Assembly: GCA_963829235.1 (NCBI GenBank)
Contig: CAWHIF010000005.1
Coordinates: forward strand, 1-64,000
Length of the DNA stretch: 64,000 bases
Direction of reading: 5' to 3'
Origin: Bog-756 sp963829235
GTDB taxonomy: Bacteria > Actinomycetota > Acidimicrobiia > Acidimicrobiales > RAAP-2
Position numbers and translations under genes: made by a program. How positions within the stretch are numbered: position 1 is the stretch's first letter; every line of letters begins with the position of its first letter. This document shows positions 17,616 to 26,285 of this stretch, piece by piece. The notes beneath the pieces are model-generated. The model saw only the letters and a list, made by a program, of their open reading frames with translations. It was not told the origin of the DNA and did no database searches.

Positions 17616-18818
17616 TCAACCCGTCCCGGCTGCCAGTTGATTGGACCGGGCGACGGTCGCATACCAGGACACGCTCGGCTTGGCCCTACGCTCGAAGGTC
17701 GTCCGATCGACTGCGTGGAGCCCAAGCTTGGGTCCGAAACCCATGTTCCACTCGAAGTTGTCGAGCAGACTCCAGACGAAAAAGCCCCTGACATCGATTC
17801 CATCGCCGATACAGACGTGGATATCGCGCAGCACTCGATCGATGTAGGTGATGCGCTCCCCATCATCCTCGGTGGCAATCCCGCTCTCGGTGATCAGAAC
17901 CGGAAGGCCGGTGAATTCTGCAGTACGCCGGACACAGTGGGCGACAGCCTGTGGCCAGTTCTCCGTTCCCATCTGGGTCTGCTCGATGGACGGATCGTCC
18001 GGAGCCAGGCCCTCGGGCCCGAAATGCATCCGGGTGTAGGCCTGGACACCGACAAAATCATCGCCTTCTGCAGCCCGCAAGAAGGTGTTCTCGAGGATCT
18101 CCTCCGCCATGTCCCGCGTGACCTCACCACCTTCGTCGGCCACGATCTCGGCCATCGACAGCGTGAGGCCGATCGGGAAGTCTCCGGGTCCTGACCGGAG
18201 TGCCTCGACGGACAGCCGGTGGGCGCGGACCATCGAATCGTTGACGGCGAGGTGCCGGGTCAAATCGTCCTTCACGCCCGGCGGGTACTCCCCGACCGTG
18301 TACCCCATCGCCCCCACGACGTTGGGCTCGTTGATGGTGCATGCCCACCCGATCAGGTCCCCGAGGTGTGCACCGGCACGCTCCACAAATCGGGCGAACC
18401 GATCGGGGGCATCCAGTGCCTCGAAGCCTCCTCGCCGGGCGAGCCACGCCGGATTCGTAAAGTGGTGGAAGGTGACCACCGGAACGATTCCTCGTTCGTG
18501 ACAGCCGGCGCACATGCGCCGATAGTGGTCCAGAGCCGCCAACGAGAACTCTCCCTCGGCCGGCTCGATGCGGCTCCATTCCAGTGAGAACCGATAGGCG
18601 CCCAGGCCCATTCCGGAGACCAGGTCCAGGTCCTCCCCCCACCGATGGTACGAATCACAGGCATCCCCGCTCGATTCGACACACCCCGAACCCTCCGTGT
18701 GCTCGAATTCCCACCAATCGTTGTTGGTACTTCCGCCCTCGATCTGATGGGCGGAACCGGCCGCCCCCCACAAGAACCGGTCGGGGAACTCGAGCGCTCC
18801 GTTCGTGGCTGCTTCCAT
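17616..18818 (-). CDS. Beta-glucosidase, glycoside hydrolase family 1
   Basis: 400 residues, a little shorter than the usual 440-470. Features are FPDRFLWGAAGSAHQIEGG at the N-terminus, YRFSLEWSRIEP, the acid/base in TINEPN (E164), the nucleophile in LITESG (E311; ITENG in most members) and FFVWSLLDNFEWNMGFGPKLG at the C-terminus, a sugar-binding region. No signal peptide is present, so it is cytoplasmic and would hydrolyse imported beta-glycosides. It is convergent with the Usp gene. It could instead act on beta-galactosides or fucosides. Confidence 0.93.
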   Translation of the reverse strand: MEAATNGALEFPDRFLWGAAGSAHQIEGGSTNNDWWEFEHTEGSGCVESSGDACDSYHRWGEDLDLVSGMGLGAYRFSLEWSRIEPAEGEFSLAALDHYRRMCAGCHERGIVPVVTFHHFTNPAWLARRGGFEALDAPDRFARFVERAGAHLGDLIGWACTINEPNVVGAMGYTVGEYPPGVKDDLTRHLAVNDSMVRAHRLSVEALRSGPGDFPIGLTLSMAEIVADEGGEVTRDMAEEILENTFLRAAEGDDFVGVQAYTRMHFGPEGLAPDDPSIEQTQMGTENWPQAVAHCVRRTAEFTGLPVLITESGIATEDDGERITYIDRVLRDIHVCIGDGIDVRGFFVWSLLDNFEWNMGFGPKLGLHAVDRTTFERRAKPSVSWYATVARSNQLAAGTG

Positions 18819-18953
18819 AGCTGTTCACCATACCGACCACTCGGACACTCCGCAGGCCCGGTGGGCGTGGATGGACCCGCCGGTGCCGACCGGAGCCGAC
18901 CGGGGCCGACCCATCTACAGTTGGTTCAGACCCACCGCGCGGAGGAGACCAAG

Positions 18954-19418
18954 ATGCTGACCAAAGGACTCAACCACGTCGCCGTCATCACCAACGATGC
19001 CGCACGGCTCATCGCGTTCTACAAGGAGGTGTTCGACGCCGAGATCCAACGCGACGGTCCCGAGCTCGCCGAGGGGGCAGGACCTCGACTCTCCATCATC
19101 AAGATCGGCGACTGGTCCGAGCTCAACGTGTTCCAAATAGACGGCAACACGGAGGCCGAACGCCAGACACCGATGTTCGGGCGAGGGCGCCTCGACCACC
19201 TGGCGCTACAGGCCGCGTCCCTCGAGGCCTTCGAGACCATTCGGGAGCGCCTGATGTCCCGGCAGGCGGCGGACGACTTCGTCACCGATTTCGGGCCCAT
19301 GCTCAGCATCTTCTTCCGGGATCCAGACGGGCTCGAGTGTGAGGTCTGCGTCGAGAACCCCGACGCGGAGGCGGGTGTTCATCATCCGCCCGGAACCCGG
19401 GCAGCCCGGTACTCTTGA
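18954..19418 (+). CDS. VOC-family protein (glyoxalase/dioxygenase fold)
   Basis: 154 residues starting at ATG 18954 with GGAGGAG a few bases upstream. Two beta-alpha-beta-beta-beta modules are visible: GLNHVAVITNDAARLIAFYKEVF and GRLDHLALQAASLEAFETI, ending with FFRDPDGLECEV. Histidines in LNHVAV and LDHLAL and the glutamate in LECEV are the usual metal ligands. Substrate unknown. The stop lies just before the start of the repeat-bearing amidase gene (ATG 19421), which suggests co-transcription. Confidence 0.85.
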   Translation: MLTKGLNHVAVITNDAARLIAFYKEVFDAEIQRDGPELAEGAGPRLSIIKIGDWSELNVFQIDGNTEAERQTPMFGRGRLDHLALQAASLEAFETIRERLMSRQAADDFVTDFGPMLSIFFRDPDGLECEVCVENPDAEAGVHHPPGTRAARYS

Positions 19419-19420
19419 TC

Positions 19421-21007
19421 ATGGAGCCGGATTCGAAACTCGGAGTGCGGCACACCGCCGGACGGAGGGTCACCGTCCTGTTGCTGGCACTCACCGCGGT
19501 GGCAGTCTCCTGGGCGTCGGTTCGAGCCCCGGCAGCTGCCACGGCGAGGCGAGCTCACACGGCAGGCGCCACCCCACCCCCTGATTCAGTCGCGGCCTTC
19601 GGTGAAGCGTCGCCCGGCATGAATTCTCTGACCGATCTGAAGGCTCCTGTCGTGGGTATGGCTCCCGACCCGAAGGGGGCCGGGTATTGGCTGGTGGCCT
19701 CGGACGGGGGGATCTTCAGTTTCGGGGACGCCCAGTTCTACGGGTCCACCGGATCGCTCACCCTCAACCGGCCGGTGGTGGGCATGGCGGCCACCCCCGA
19801 CGGCAGGGGCTACTGGCTGGTGGCCTCGGACGGGGGGATCTTCAGTTTCGGGGACGCCCAGTTCTACGGGTCCACCGGATCGCTCACCCTCAACCGGCCG
19901 GTGGTGGGCATGGCGGCCACCCCCGACGGCAGGGGCTACTGGCTGGTGGCCTCGGACGGGGGGATCTTCAGTTTCGGGGACGCCCAGTTCTACGGGTCCA
20001 CCGGATCGCTCACCCTCAACCGGCCGGTGGTGGGCATGGCGGCCGCACCCCATGGCGAGGGCTACTGGCTGGTGGCCTCGGACGGGGGGATCTTCAGTTT
20101 CGGGGACGCCCAGTTCTACGGGTCCACCGGATCGCTCACCCTCAACCGGCCGGTGGTGGGCATGGCGGCCGCACCCCATGGCGAGGGCTACTGGCTGGTG
20201 GCCTCGGACGGGGGGATCTTCAGTTTCGGGAACGCACCCTTCTACGGATCGGAAGGCGGAACACCGCTCAGCGCACCCGTCGTGGGCATGGCGGCCACAC
20301 CGACGGGCAATGGCTATTGGCTCGTGCTCGGATCAGCGTTGGCGCTGGCCGGGAAGATCGTCGGGATCGACCCGGGACACAACGGCCTGAACTACACCGC
20401 CCCCCAGATCATCGATCAACCGGTATGGAACGGCCAGGAGGCCGAGTCGTGTGACACGACCGGAACCGAGACGGCCAGCGGCTACACGGAAGCCCAATAC
20501 AATTTCAATGTTGCCACCTACCTGCAGGCTGACCTCGATGCAGAGGGGGCCCAGGTGGTCATGACTCGCCCGAACAACGATGGGATCGGGCCGTGTGTCA
20601 CCACCCGTGCCGAACTCATCAACAACGCCCATGCCGATGTCGCCGTCGACATCCACGCTGACGGCGGGCCCGTCGGTGGGCGAGGCTTTGCCGTCCTCGA
20701 ACCGGTGGCCGACGGACCAAACGATGCGGTGATCGGATCGTCAGCCTCCTTTGCCTCCATCCTGCGGGACACGTTCCTGACGGATACGGGCATGCCGGTC
20801 AGCACCTACGACGGCGTCGACGGGCTGGAACCCCGGAACAACCTGGCCGGACTCAATCTCACCACTGTTCCCAAGGTACTCATCGAGTGCGGCAACATGC
20901 AGAATCCGACCGACGCGGCCATTCTGACGACAACCGCGTTCCAACAATCGGCTGCCGCAGCAATGGCTCAGGCCATCACCGACTACCTGACAGGATCCGG
21001 CACCTGA
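19421..21007 (+). CDS. Secreted N-acetylmuramoyl-L-alanine amidase with five 42-residue repeats
   Basis: About 528 residues. The N-terminal signal peptide is RRVTVLLLALTAVAVSWASVRAPAAA. Five repeats of 42 residues follow (consensus start YWLVASDGGIFSFGDAQFYG, each ending VVGMA), a beta-propeller-like module I associate with Acidimicrobiia exoproteins. The C-terminal domain is Amidase_3: GIDPGHNG, a glutamate after YNFNVATYLQ, the intact VDIHADGG zinc ligand and the catalytic KVLIECGNMQNP. It would cleave the stem peptide from muramic acid. A TTG at 19415 overlapping the VOC stop is an alternative start. The first four repeats are nearly identical in DNA, so copy number may vary. Confidence 0.87.
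   Translation: MEPDSKLGVRHTAGRRVTVLLLALTAVAVSWASVRAPAAATARRAHTAGATPPPDSVAAFGEASPGMNSLTDLKAPVVGMAPDPKGAGYWLVASDGGIFSFGDAQFYGSTGSLTLNRPVVGMAATPDGRGYWLVASDGGIFSFGDAQFYGSTGSLTLNRPVVGMAATPDGRGYWLVASDGGIFSFGDAQFYGSTGSLTLNRPVVGMAAAPHGEGYWLVASDGGIFSFGDAQFYGSTGSLTLNRPVVGMAAAPHGEGYWLVASDGGIFSFGNAPFYGSEGGTPLSAPVVGMAATPTGNGYWLVLGSALALAGKIVGIDPGHNGLNYTAPQIIDQPVWNGQEAESCDTTGTETASGYTEAQYNFNVATYLQADLDAEGAQVVMTRPNNDGIGPCVTTRAELINNAHADVAVDIHADGGPVGGRGFAVLEPVADGPNDAVIGSSASFASILRDTFLTDTGMPVSTYDGVDGLEPRNNLAGLNLTTVPKVLIECGNMQNPTDAAILTTTAFQQSAAAAMAQAITDYLTGSGT
19685..20314 (+). repeat. Five tandem 126-bp units inside the amidase gene
   Basis: Units begin at 19685, 19811, 19937, 20063 and 20189, each at the codon for the tyrosine of YWLVASDGG. 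Units 1-4 are almost identical base for base, differing mainly in the last eight codons (ATPDGRG versus AAPHGEG). Unit 5 diverges (GNAPFYGSEGG). Identity at silent positions implies recent duplication or gene conversion. Confidence 0.95.
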
Positions 21008-21134
21008 ACCCGCTCGACAGGCGCAGCGAGCGGCGCGGGCAGCCAGAATCTTGCTGGTCCGGATCACCTATCCCAAGGTGGGCCTACCCGGAAGCGCCCC
21101 AAGGCGCCTCCGGACGTGAAGGTCGTCGTTTCGC

Positions 21135-21515
21135 TTAGCGAGTCGTCATCTTGGCCAATGCAACTGGTCGACCATCTGGGTCCGCAATAACCACGAATCG
21201 ACCCCATGTAGCGTCCTGGGTCGGCCAAAGGACGTGTACGCCAGACAGCCTCGCCTCATTCTCCCAGGCGTCCGGGTCCTCCACGTTGAAGCGCACGGAA
21301 GCCGCTCCAGCCTCTGTCCCCGCTGGAAATATGCCTCGCTCGTCGTGACCTTGGTCGTTACGGTGCAGAACGATCTGCCCCGAAGGTCCTCCGACAACGA
21401 CGATAATGTCATCCTCAAATCGCACGGGAATCCCAAGAGTGTCGGCGTAGAACGCCCTTGCTTGGCCGAGGTCATTGACATAGAGGATCGGGCTGTCGTA
21501 TTCGTCAACTTTCAT
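21135..21515 (-). CDS. VOC-family protein (glyoxalase/bleomycin-resistance-like)
   Basis: 126 residues. The N-terminal VDEYDSPILYVNDLGQARAFYADTLGIPV and C-terminal RFVVIADPDGRPVALAKM are the two halves of a VOC fold. The first metal-ligand position is not an obvious histidine, so metal binding is doubtful, and many such proteins are binding or resistance proteins. Slightly AT-richer coding than its neighbours. No operon partner. Confidence 0.85.
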   Translation of the reverse strand: MKVDEYDSPILYVNDLGQARAFYADTLGIPVRFEDDIIVVVGGPSGQIVLHRNDQGHDERGIFPAGTEAGAASVRFNVEDPDAWENEARLSGVHVLWPTQDATWGRFVVIADPDGRPVALAKMTTR

Positions 21516-21766
21516 GTGCGTGATGCTACCGAGGGCAGCGTGTCCTGCTACCCCACTGGGACAATGTCCCCACTTGGTCAGTCCCTTATTGCTTGATCCT
21601 TCCGGGCAGTTGCTGCCCTACACCGGCAGGTCTGAAGGTCTCCCGCTGCCGGCTCGGAGTGCGGTATCGACCTGTGATCGCTCACCAGCCGCTATCTGCA
21701 ACCGACCGGCACCATACGGATAGGTCTCTGCGGCGTGGAGGCACGTCGGCGAATAACCGTCGCGGG

Positions 21767-22327
21767 TCACCCCGCGTACTCACGATCGCCGGGCATGGCT
21801 TGCACTCTTATTCCGGCGGTAGTGAGGAACTGGCGGATCTGGGAGGCGTGTTCAAGGACGTGCAGCGGCAGGCTGCCGACAATCACTCCGTACAGCAAGC
21901 CGTGGTATCGATGGGCGGCAGGGAGTGGCCGGGCCGCCGCGTCCTCGGTAAGCGCGTCAAGCGTTCGGCTCACCCTCTCGCGGCAGTAGTCGATATAACC
22001 GAGCAATTCAGCCTTGGTGAACATACGATCGGGAAAGGCGTAGGTGTTCTCGTCAAAGGGCCGTGGTGGCTCCCAAGGCCCGAACTCGGCCGTGAGGTCG
22101 TAGTCGAGGGTCGACAGTGCGTGGTATGCCAGGAACCACGGGGCTGAGCCGTGCAACCCGCCGTGCGGCGTCGGACCTGTGGGAGCCTCGTCCGGCCACA
22201 GGTCCGTCTCCCACAGAGCGCTGGGACAATCTGTTAGCGCCGCCTCCATTAGCCGCAGAGCTTGCTCAAAGTTGCTGGCCATGCCCTGCACAAACGGGTT
22301 CGTCACAGCGTACGTAATAGCGCACAT
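21767..22327 (-). CDS. DinB-superfamily protein
   Basis: About 186 residues from ATG 22327 (MCAITYAVTNP). A GTG at 22306 (VTNPFVQGMASNFEQAL) fits the family start better and is an equally good choice. Four-helix-bundle pattern with ALRLMEAALTDCPSALWETD, GSAPWFLAYHALSTLDYDL and LPLHVLEHASQIRQFL. Histidines in AYHALSTLDY and VLEHASQIRQ are the expected metal ligands. These proteins are thiol-dependent transferases or stress-induced proteins of unknown substrate. Confidence 0.78.
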   Translation of the reverse strand: MCAITYAVTNPFVQGMASNFEQALRLMEAALTDCPSALWETDLWPDEAPTGPTPHGGLHGSAPWFLAYHALSTLDYDLTAEFGPWEPPRPFDENTYAFPDRMFTKAELLGYIDYCRERVSRTLDALTEDAAARPLPAAHRYHGLLYGVIVGSLPLHVLEHASQIRQFLTTAGIRVQAMPGDREYAG

Positions 22328-22475
22328 CGACGGATCTGGGGAGCGGCAGCTCACCCGTGAAAGGTGCGCGCTCTCGACTTCTCCAGATCATCTGGAGCAG
22401 TGGGACACCAATTCCACGAATTACGTCAAGTTCACCTGATCGAGTTGCCCGCCGGGCGGCGGCCAAGCGAGGGGA

Positions 22476-24026
22476 TCAGCCGGGGAGCGTCAGGCTGGGA
22501 GCGCTGACGGCCACAATCGGTTCGTTGAGGTGAACATCGCCGGTCGAACCGAAGAAGTCGGCGTCGCCGAAGGAAAAGACCCCGCCGTCCGAGGCGACCA
22601 GCCAGTAGCCGAGGGAATCTGGCGTGGCGACGGCGGCCACGATCGGCTGGCTCAAGGGGAGAGAAGCGGCCGAGCCGTAGAAGGCGGCGTCCCCGAAGGA
22701 GAACACCCCTCCGTCGGTGGCCACCAGCCAGTAGCCCCGACCGTCGACGGTGGGGATCATCGCCACGATGGGCTTGTTCAAGGCAATCTGGCCGGTCGAG
22801 CCGTAAAAGGTGGCGTCGCCGAAGGCGAAGATGCCACCGTCGGAGGCCACCTCCCAGTAGCCCTTGCCGTCGGGGGTGGCCGCCATCCCGACGATCGGCT
22901 TGTTCAGTCTGAGACCACCAGTCGAGCCGTAGAATCGGGCGTTCCCGGCGGCAAAGATGCCTCCATCACCGGCCACCAGCCAGTAGCCGGCCTCATCGGG
23001 GTCCGCGGCCATGCCGACGATGGGTTCGTTCAAGTGGAGACCTGCCGCCGAGCCGAGGAACGATGCGTCTCCGAACGAGAACACCCCTCCGTCGGTGGCA
23101 TCCATCCAATACCCGTCCCCATCGGATGTGGGTGCCGCTCCGATCACCGGCTCGCTGAGATGAATTTCGGCCGCCGAGCCGAAGTAGCTTGCGTCACCGA
23201 AATCGAAGACTCCCCCATCAGATGCATAGAGGCGGTAGCCGGCACCCAGCTGAATGGTGTCGGTAATCAATCCGACCGTACTGGCATGTACGGCGGAGAT
23301 CCCGACGACGAAGATATCGACCAGGTCACCGGCAGCGAGCACCCTGTGCTGCACCGCCAGCACCTGGCTCGCCGGAGCGCCGGCTTCGGTCACCGCGATC
23401 GTGACTGGACCGGCGGCGAAGAACGCCGACCCGCTCACGGGCGAGGAGGGATCGTCGGCCAAGTCCGCAGCCACCATCTTCCCGTTGAGGTAGATGTCGA
23501 CCGGTGGCGCATCGGCGGCGTTACGAAAGGCCAGATGAGACTGGCCGAGGGGAGGGACCGACCGATCATTGTCGAACCCCGTGACGGTGGGTACCCCTCC
23601 GGGCGCGAGGTAGATCACCGCCGTGAGTCGCTGTCCGGCCGGTACCACAACACTTCCGGAGGCGACCGTTTCAGGTCCGCTCGTCGCCGTGATGGTGTGG
23701 GCCCCCGACGAAATCAAGCCGTAGTTGATCTCATCGTCGGTGAGGACGACAGGAGCCGCGCCATCGACGGACACCGACAGGGGAGCCGATGAGATCTCCT
23801 GGAAGATGGTCAGGTAGCCGGTCCCGCCGGCAGAGGCCGCGTGAGAGATCGGCTGGTCGATTCCGACGGTGTACGACAGCGGTGCCGGAGGTGTCGCCTG
23901 ACCATCGGGAACCGAAGACCGGAGGGCACTGCCCAACTCGGACCGAGCATGGATGGGCGAACCTCCGGCTCGGCCGGAACACGCGACGGTGACGACCAGG
24001 GCGATCAACACGATGGGCGCCGTCAT
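22476..24026 (-). CDS. Lipoprotein with DUF4397-like domain and six 42-residue repeats
   Basis: 516 residues from ATG 24026. The N-terminus MTAPIVLIALVVTVACSG looks like a lipoprotein signal with lipidated cysteine 16. The first half (AGGTGYLTIFQE...SHLAFRNAADAPPVDIYLNG) resembles DUF4397 beta-sandwich domains. The second half has six diverged copies of the 42-residue repeat also found in the amidase at 19.4-21 kb (YRLYASDGGVFDFGD, YWLVAGDGGIFAAGN, YWEVASDGGIFAFGD and so on). No enzymatic motif. Probably a surface binding protein. An upstream in-frame ATG (24233) would add 69 arginine-rich residues and is unlikely. Confidence 0.82.
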   Translation of the reverse strand: MTAPIVLIALVVTVACSGRAGGSPIHARSELGSALRSSVPDGQATPPAPLSYTVGIDQPISHAASAGGTGYLTIFQEISSAPLSVSVDGAAPVVLTDDEINYGLISSGAHTITATSGPETVASGSVVVPAGQRLTAVIYLAPGGVPTVTGFDNDRSVPPLGQSHLAFRNAADAPPVDIYLNGKMVAADLADDPSSPVSGSAFFAAGPVTIAVTEAGAPASQVLAVQHRVLAAGDLVDIFVVGISAVHASTVGLITDTIQLGAGYRLYASDGGVFDFGDASYFGSAAEIHLSEPVIGAAPTSDGDGYWMDATDGGVFSFGDASFLGSAAGLHLNEPIVGMAADPDEAGYWLVAGDGGIFAAGNARFYGSTGGLRLNKPIVGMAATPDGKGYWEVASDGGIFAFGDATFYGSTGQIALNKPIVAMIPTVDGRGYWLVATDGGVFSFGDAAFYGSAASLPLSQPIVAAVATPDSLGYWLVASDGGVFSFGDADFFGSTGDVHLNEPIVAVSAPSLTLPG

Positions 24027-24541
24027 TTGCCGGAAATACCTCACCGGCCCAGCCCGACCGAGCCACCGCGGGCCCGATCGCGGGCCTCCTCGGGCTCCGG
24101 TCGGCCGGTTGGCTGTTCCACCCCTATTCGGGCGTCGTCCCGTGGTCGCACGGTCCTCACGAATGCCGATCTCTCGGCGCCGCCAATCCCGCACATCTCC
24201 TCCCAATTCCGACCATCGGGAACCGCTCTGCAAGTGAATCAGCTGTCAGCATGCACCGCCGAGCCCATGTTGGCCAATTCGGACCCTCCGTCGGTCGTGG
24301 TCGCTCAGCGATCCACCTCATCACCGTGTCGGGACATCAGGCGCGACGTTGGATAGCGTCCGGATCATGGATTCGGGACACAGGATTCGAGATGAGGAAG
24401 CTGTCCGAAATGATCCCGAAGGTCCTCTGAGACGCCTGATGCCGGCGAGGTGACCGGACTGGAGTGCGGAACGCCCGGACTGGAACACCCGGACAACAAC
24501 ACCCGGACAAGACAGTGCACCGCATGATCGGTGGGCGACGG
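24027..24541. other. Intergenic region between divergent genes
   Basis: About 515 bases separate the minus-strand repeat lipoprotein from the plus-strand glycosidase. I find no open frame with family resemblance and no RNA gene. Around 24470-24510 there are short CCCGGAC/GGACAACACCC direct repeats (CGCCCGGACTGGAACACCCGGACAACAACACCCGGACAAG spans them in three copies of ACCCGGACA-like sequence). Promoters for both genes must lie here, but no convincing boxes were identified. Confidence 0.5.
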
Positions 24542-25994
24542 ATGAGGTCGGGGCTCATGGCAATGTTCCTGGCACTGGCGGTAGCCACGAGCGGGTGCAC
24601 GGCGACGCAACGGTACTCCGTCCGGATCACCACCCGGGCGCACGGTCGGTCCCATCGCGCTCGGGGTCAATATTGCCGCGTGGGACGACATCTATGCCGA
24701 CAACCAGTGCGAACGCCATCACCAAGCTCCTCGGAGCGGCCGGCCTACGACTCATCCGCTACCCGGGAGGCAGTTGGGCCGACCAATACGATTGGCGAGA
24801 CGATACGGACACGTCCGAATGCGTCTTCGAGGTGATCAGCAGCTGCATCACGTACGACCCGCTCACCTTCGACGCCCTCTCGAGGAACGCCAGAGCTGCC
24901 GGAGCGTCCACATTCGTCACCGTCAATTACGGGTCGGCCCCGCCGGCGGAGGCGGCCGACTGGGTCGCCTACGTGAAAGCGATGGGCAAGAGCCACGCCG
25001 TGGCTCTCTGGGAGGTGGGAAACGAGAGCTACAGCTGCTACGAGACCAATGATCACCTGGCCGGCACCCCTACCTACGTGAAGGGGTACGTCCCCGACGG
25101 CCCGGTCTGCCCGGCCACGTCGGTGATGGCCAAGTCGTACGCCGTCAACGCGTTGCCGTACCTGAAGGCCATGAAGAGCGTCAGCCCCGCGGCGCGGATC
25201 GGGGTGCCATGGGCGTTTTCCGGGGACGAGGCGAGAGGAGCAGGGGTGGCCGATGCTGCCACCTGGGACAGCACGGTGCTCGCTGCACTCGGCGGGCGCA
25301 TCGGTTTCGTCGATGCCCACTGGTACCCCTTCGACATGACGACCGGGCTCACCGATCAGCAAATTCTGAGCTCCATCGGCAGGATCCCTGCGGCGGCTGC
25401 ACGGATACGCACGGCGCTCCATCGCGACGCTCCTGGTGCGAACTTCGTCGTCGGAGAGATGAACATTTCGGAACGTCTGGCGCCTCTCGATTTTGAGCCC
25501 GTCTCCGCTCTCTTCGCCGCCGCCACCTCCCTCGAGTGGCTCGTGCAAGGTGCGGGGAGCGTCGACTGGTGGGATCTGAACAATTTCGGAAGCCCATCCA
25601 CCGGCGATTTCGGATTGGTGACGTCCGGAGGCCAGGAGGCGCAGCCGGCCGGCAGTGCCCTCCCGCCGTACTACGGGGAGGAGTTGGCTTCGCGACTGAC
25701 GGCAACCGGTAGCCGTCTCCAGTCGATCGCCACCGGGACGTCCGCCCTGCTCGGCTTCGAGTCCACCTTGGGCAACAAGAGGCGGGTCCTGTTGGTGAAC
25801 ACCAGCCCAGAGTGCCACGTCGTCCATCACACCGAGCTGGTTCGAGAGCCGATCAGAACGTGCAGATCGAGACCTACAGCGCGGCCACGGCGAGCACTTC
25901 CGATCCGGTCACAAGCGCAACCGAGCCGGCGGAGCGGTCGGTCCTCCTGCCCGCCTTCTCCGTCGTTGTCCTCTCCGGACCCTCCCGGTCCTGA
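24542..25994 (+). pseudogene. Secreted alpha-L-arabinofuranosidase-like glycosidase, frameshifted
   Basis: Composite of three frames. ATG 24542 starts a lipoprotein signal (MRSGLMAMFLALAVATSGC). Around 24605 the frame changes to give GPIALGVNIAAWDDIYADNQ. Near 24705 it changes again to the long central part. At about 25810-25860 it changes once more to a C-terminus (VLLPAFSVVVLSGPSRS) ending at 25994. The core looks like a clan-A hydrolase related to GH51: AGLRLIRYPGGSWADQYDW, acid/base in WEVGNES, VDAHWYPFD, nucleophile in VVGEMNIS, VDWWDLNNFG. Its catalytic residues are intact, so decay is recent or the shifts are sequencing errors. It would release arabinose or related sugars from polysaccharide outside the cell. 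Confidence 0.7.
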
Positions 25995-26285
25995 CGGCAG
26001 CCGGTCGGACCGGCCAGCGCCGGTGTAACCGACTGAGGCCCTGCCCACGTCGGACCGAGAGTGCTCCAAGGATCACGTAGCGCGTTGACTTTTACCGTCA
26101 TTGCTCCGGTGGGCTACGTTTCGAAGCACCAGTTGGTGACGTGGCCGGCAAGGAAGCAGGAACTTGAGCAGTGCCCAAGGCACAAACGGGCAGCCGGAAC
26201 GCCTCTCTGTTTTGGGAAGTGTGGTTGCCCATTCTCCTCTGCTGCCGCAGCGCGAAGGGCTTGAGCTGATGGAGTCACCACGGCG

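Noticed and set aside
19586..20179. Long minus-strand open frame opposite the amidase repeats, with its own perfect repeats
   Set aside because: It is the mirror of the 126-bp tandem units. It has no family motif, and the plus strand has signal peptide plus catalytic domain in one frame.
26085..26120. Promoter with TTGACT at 26085-26090 for the GMC gene
   Set aside because: The nearest acceptable -10 (TACGTT) is 24 bases away, too far for a standard promoter.
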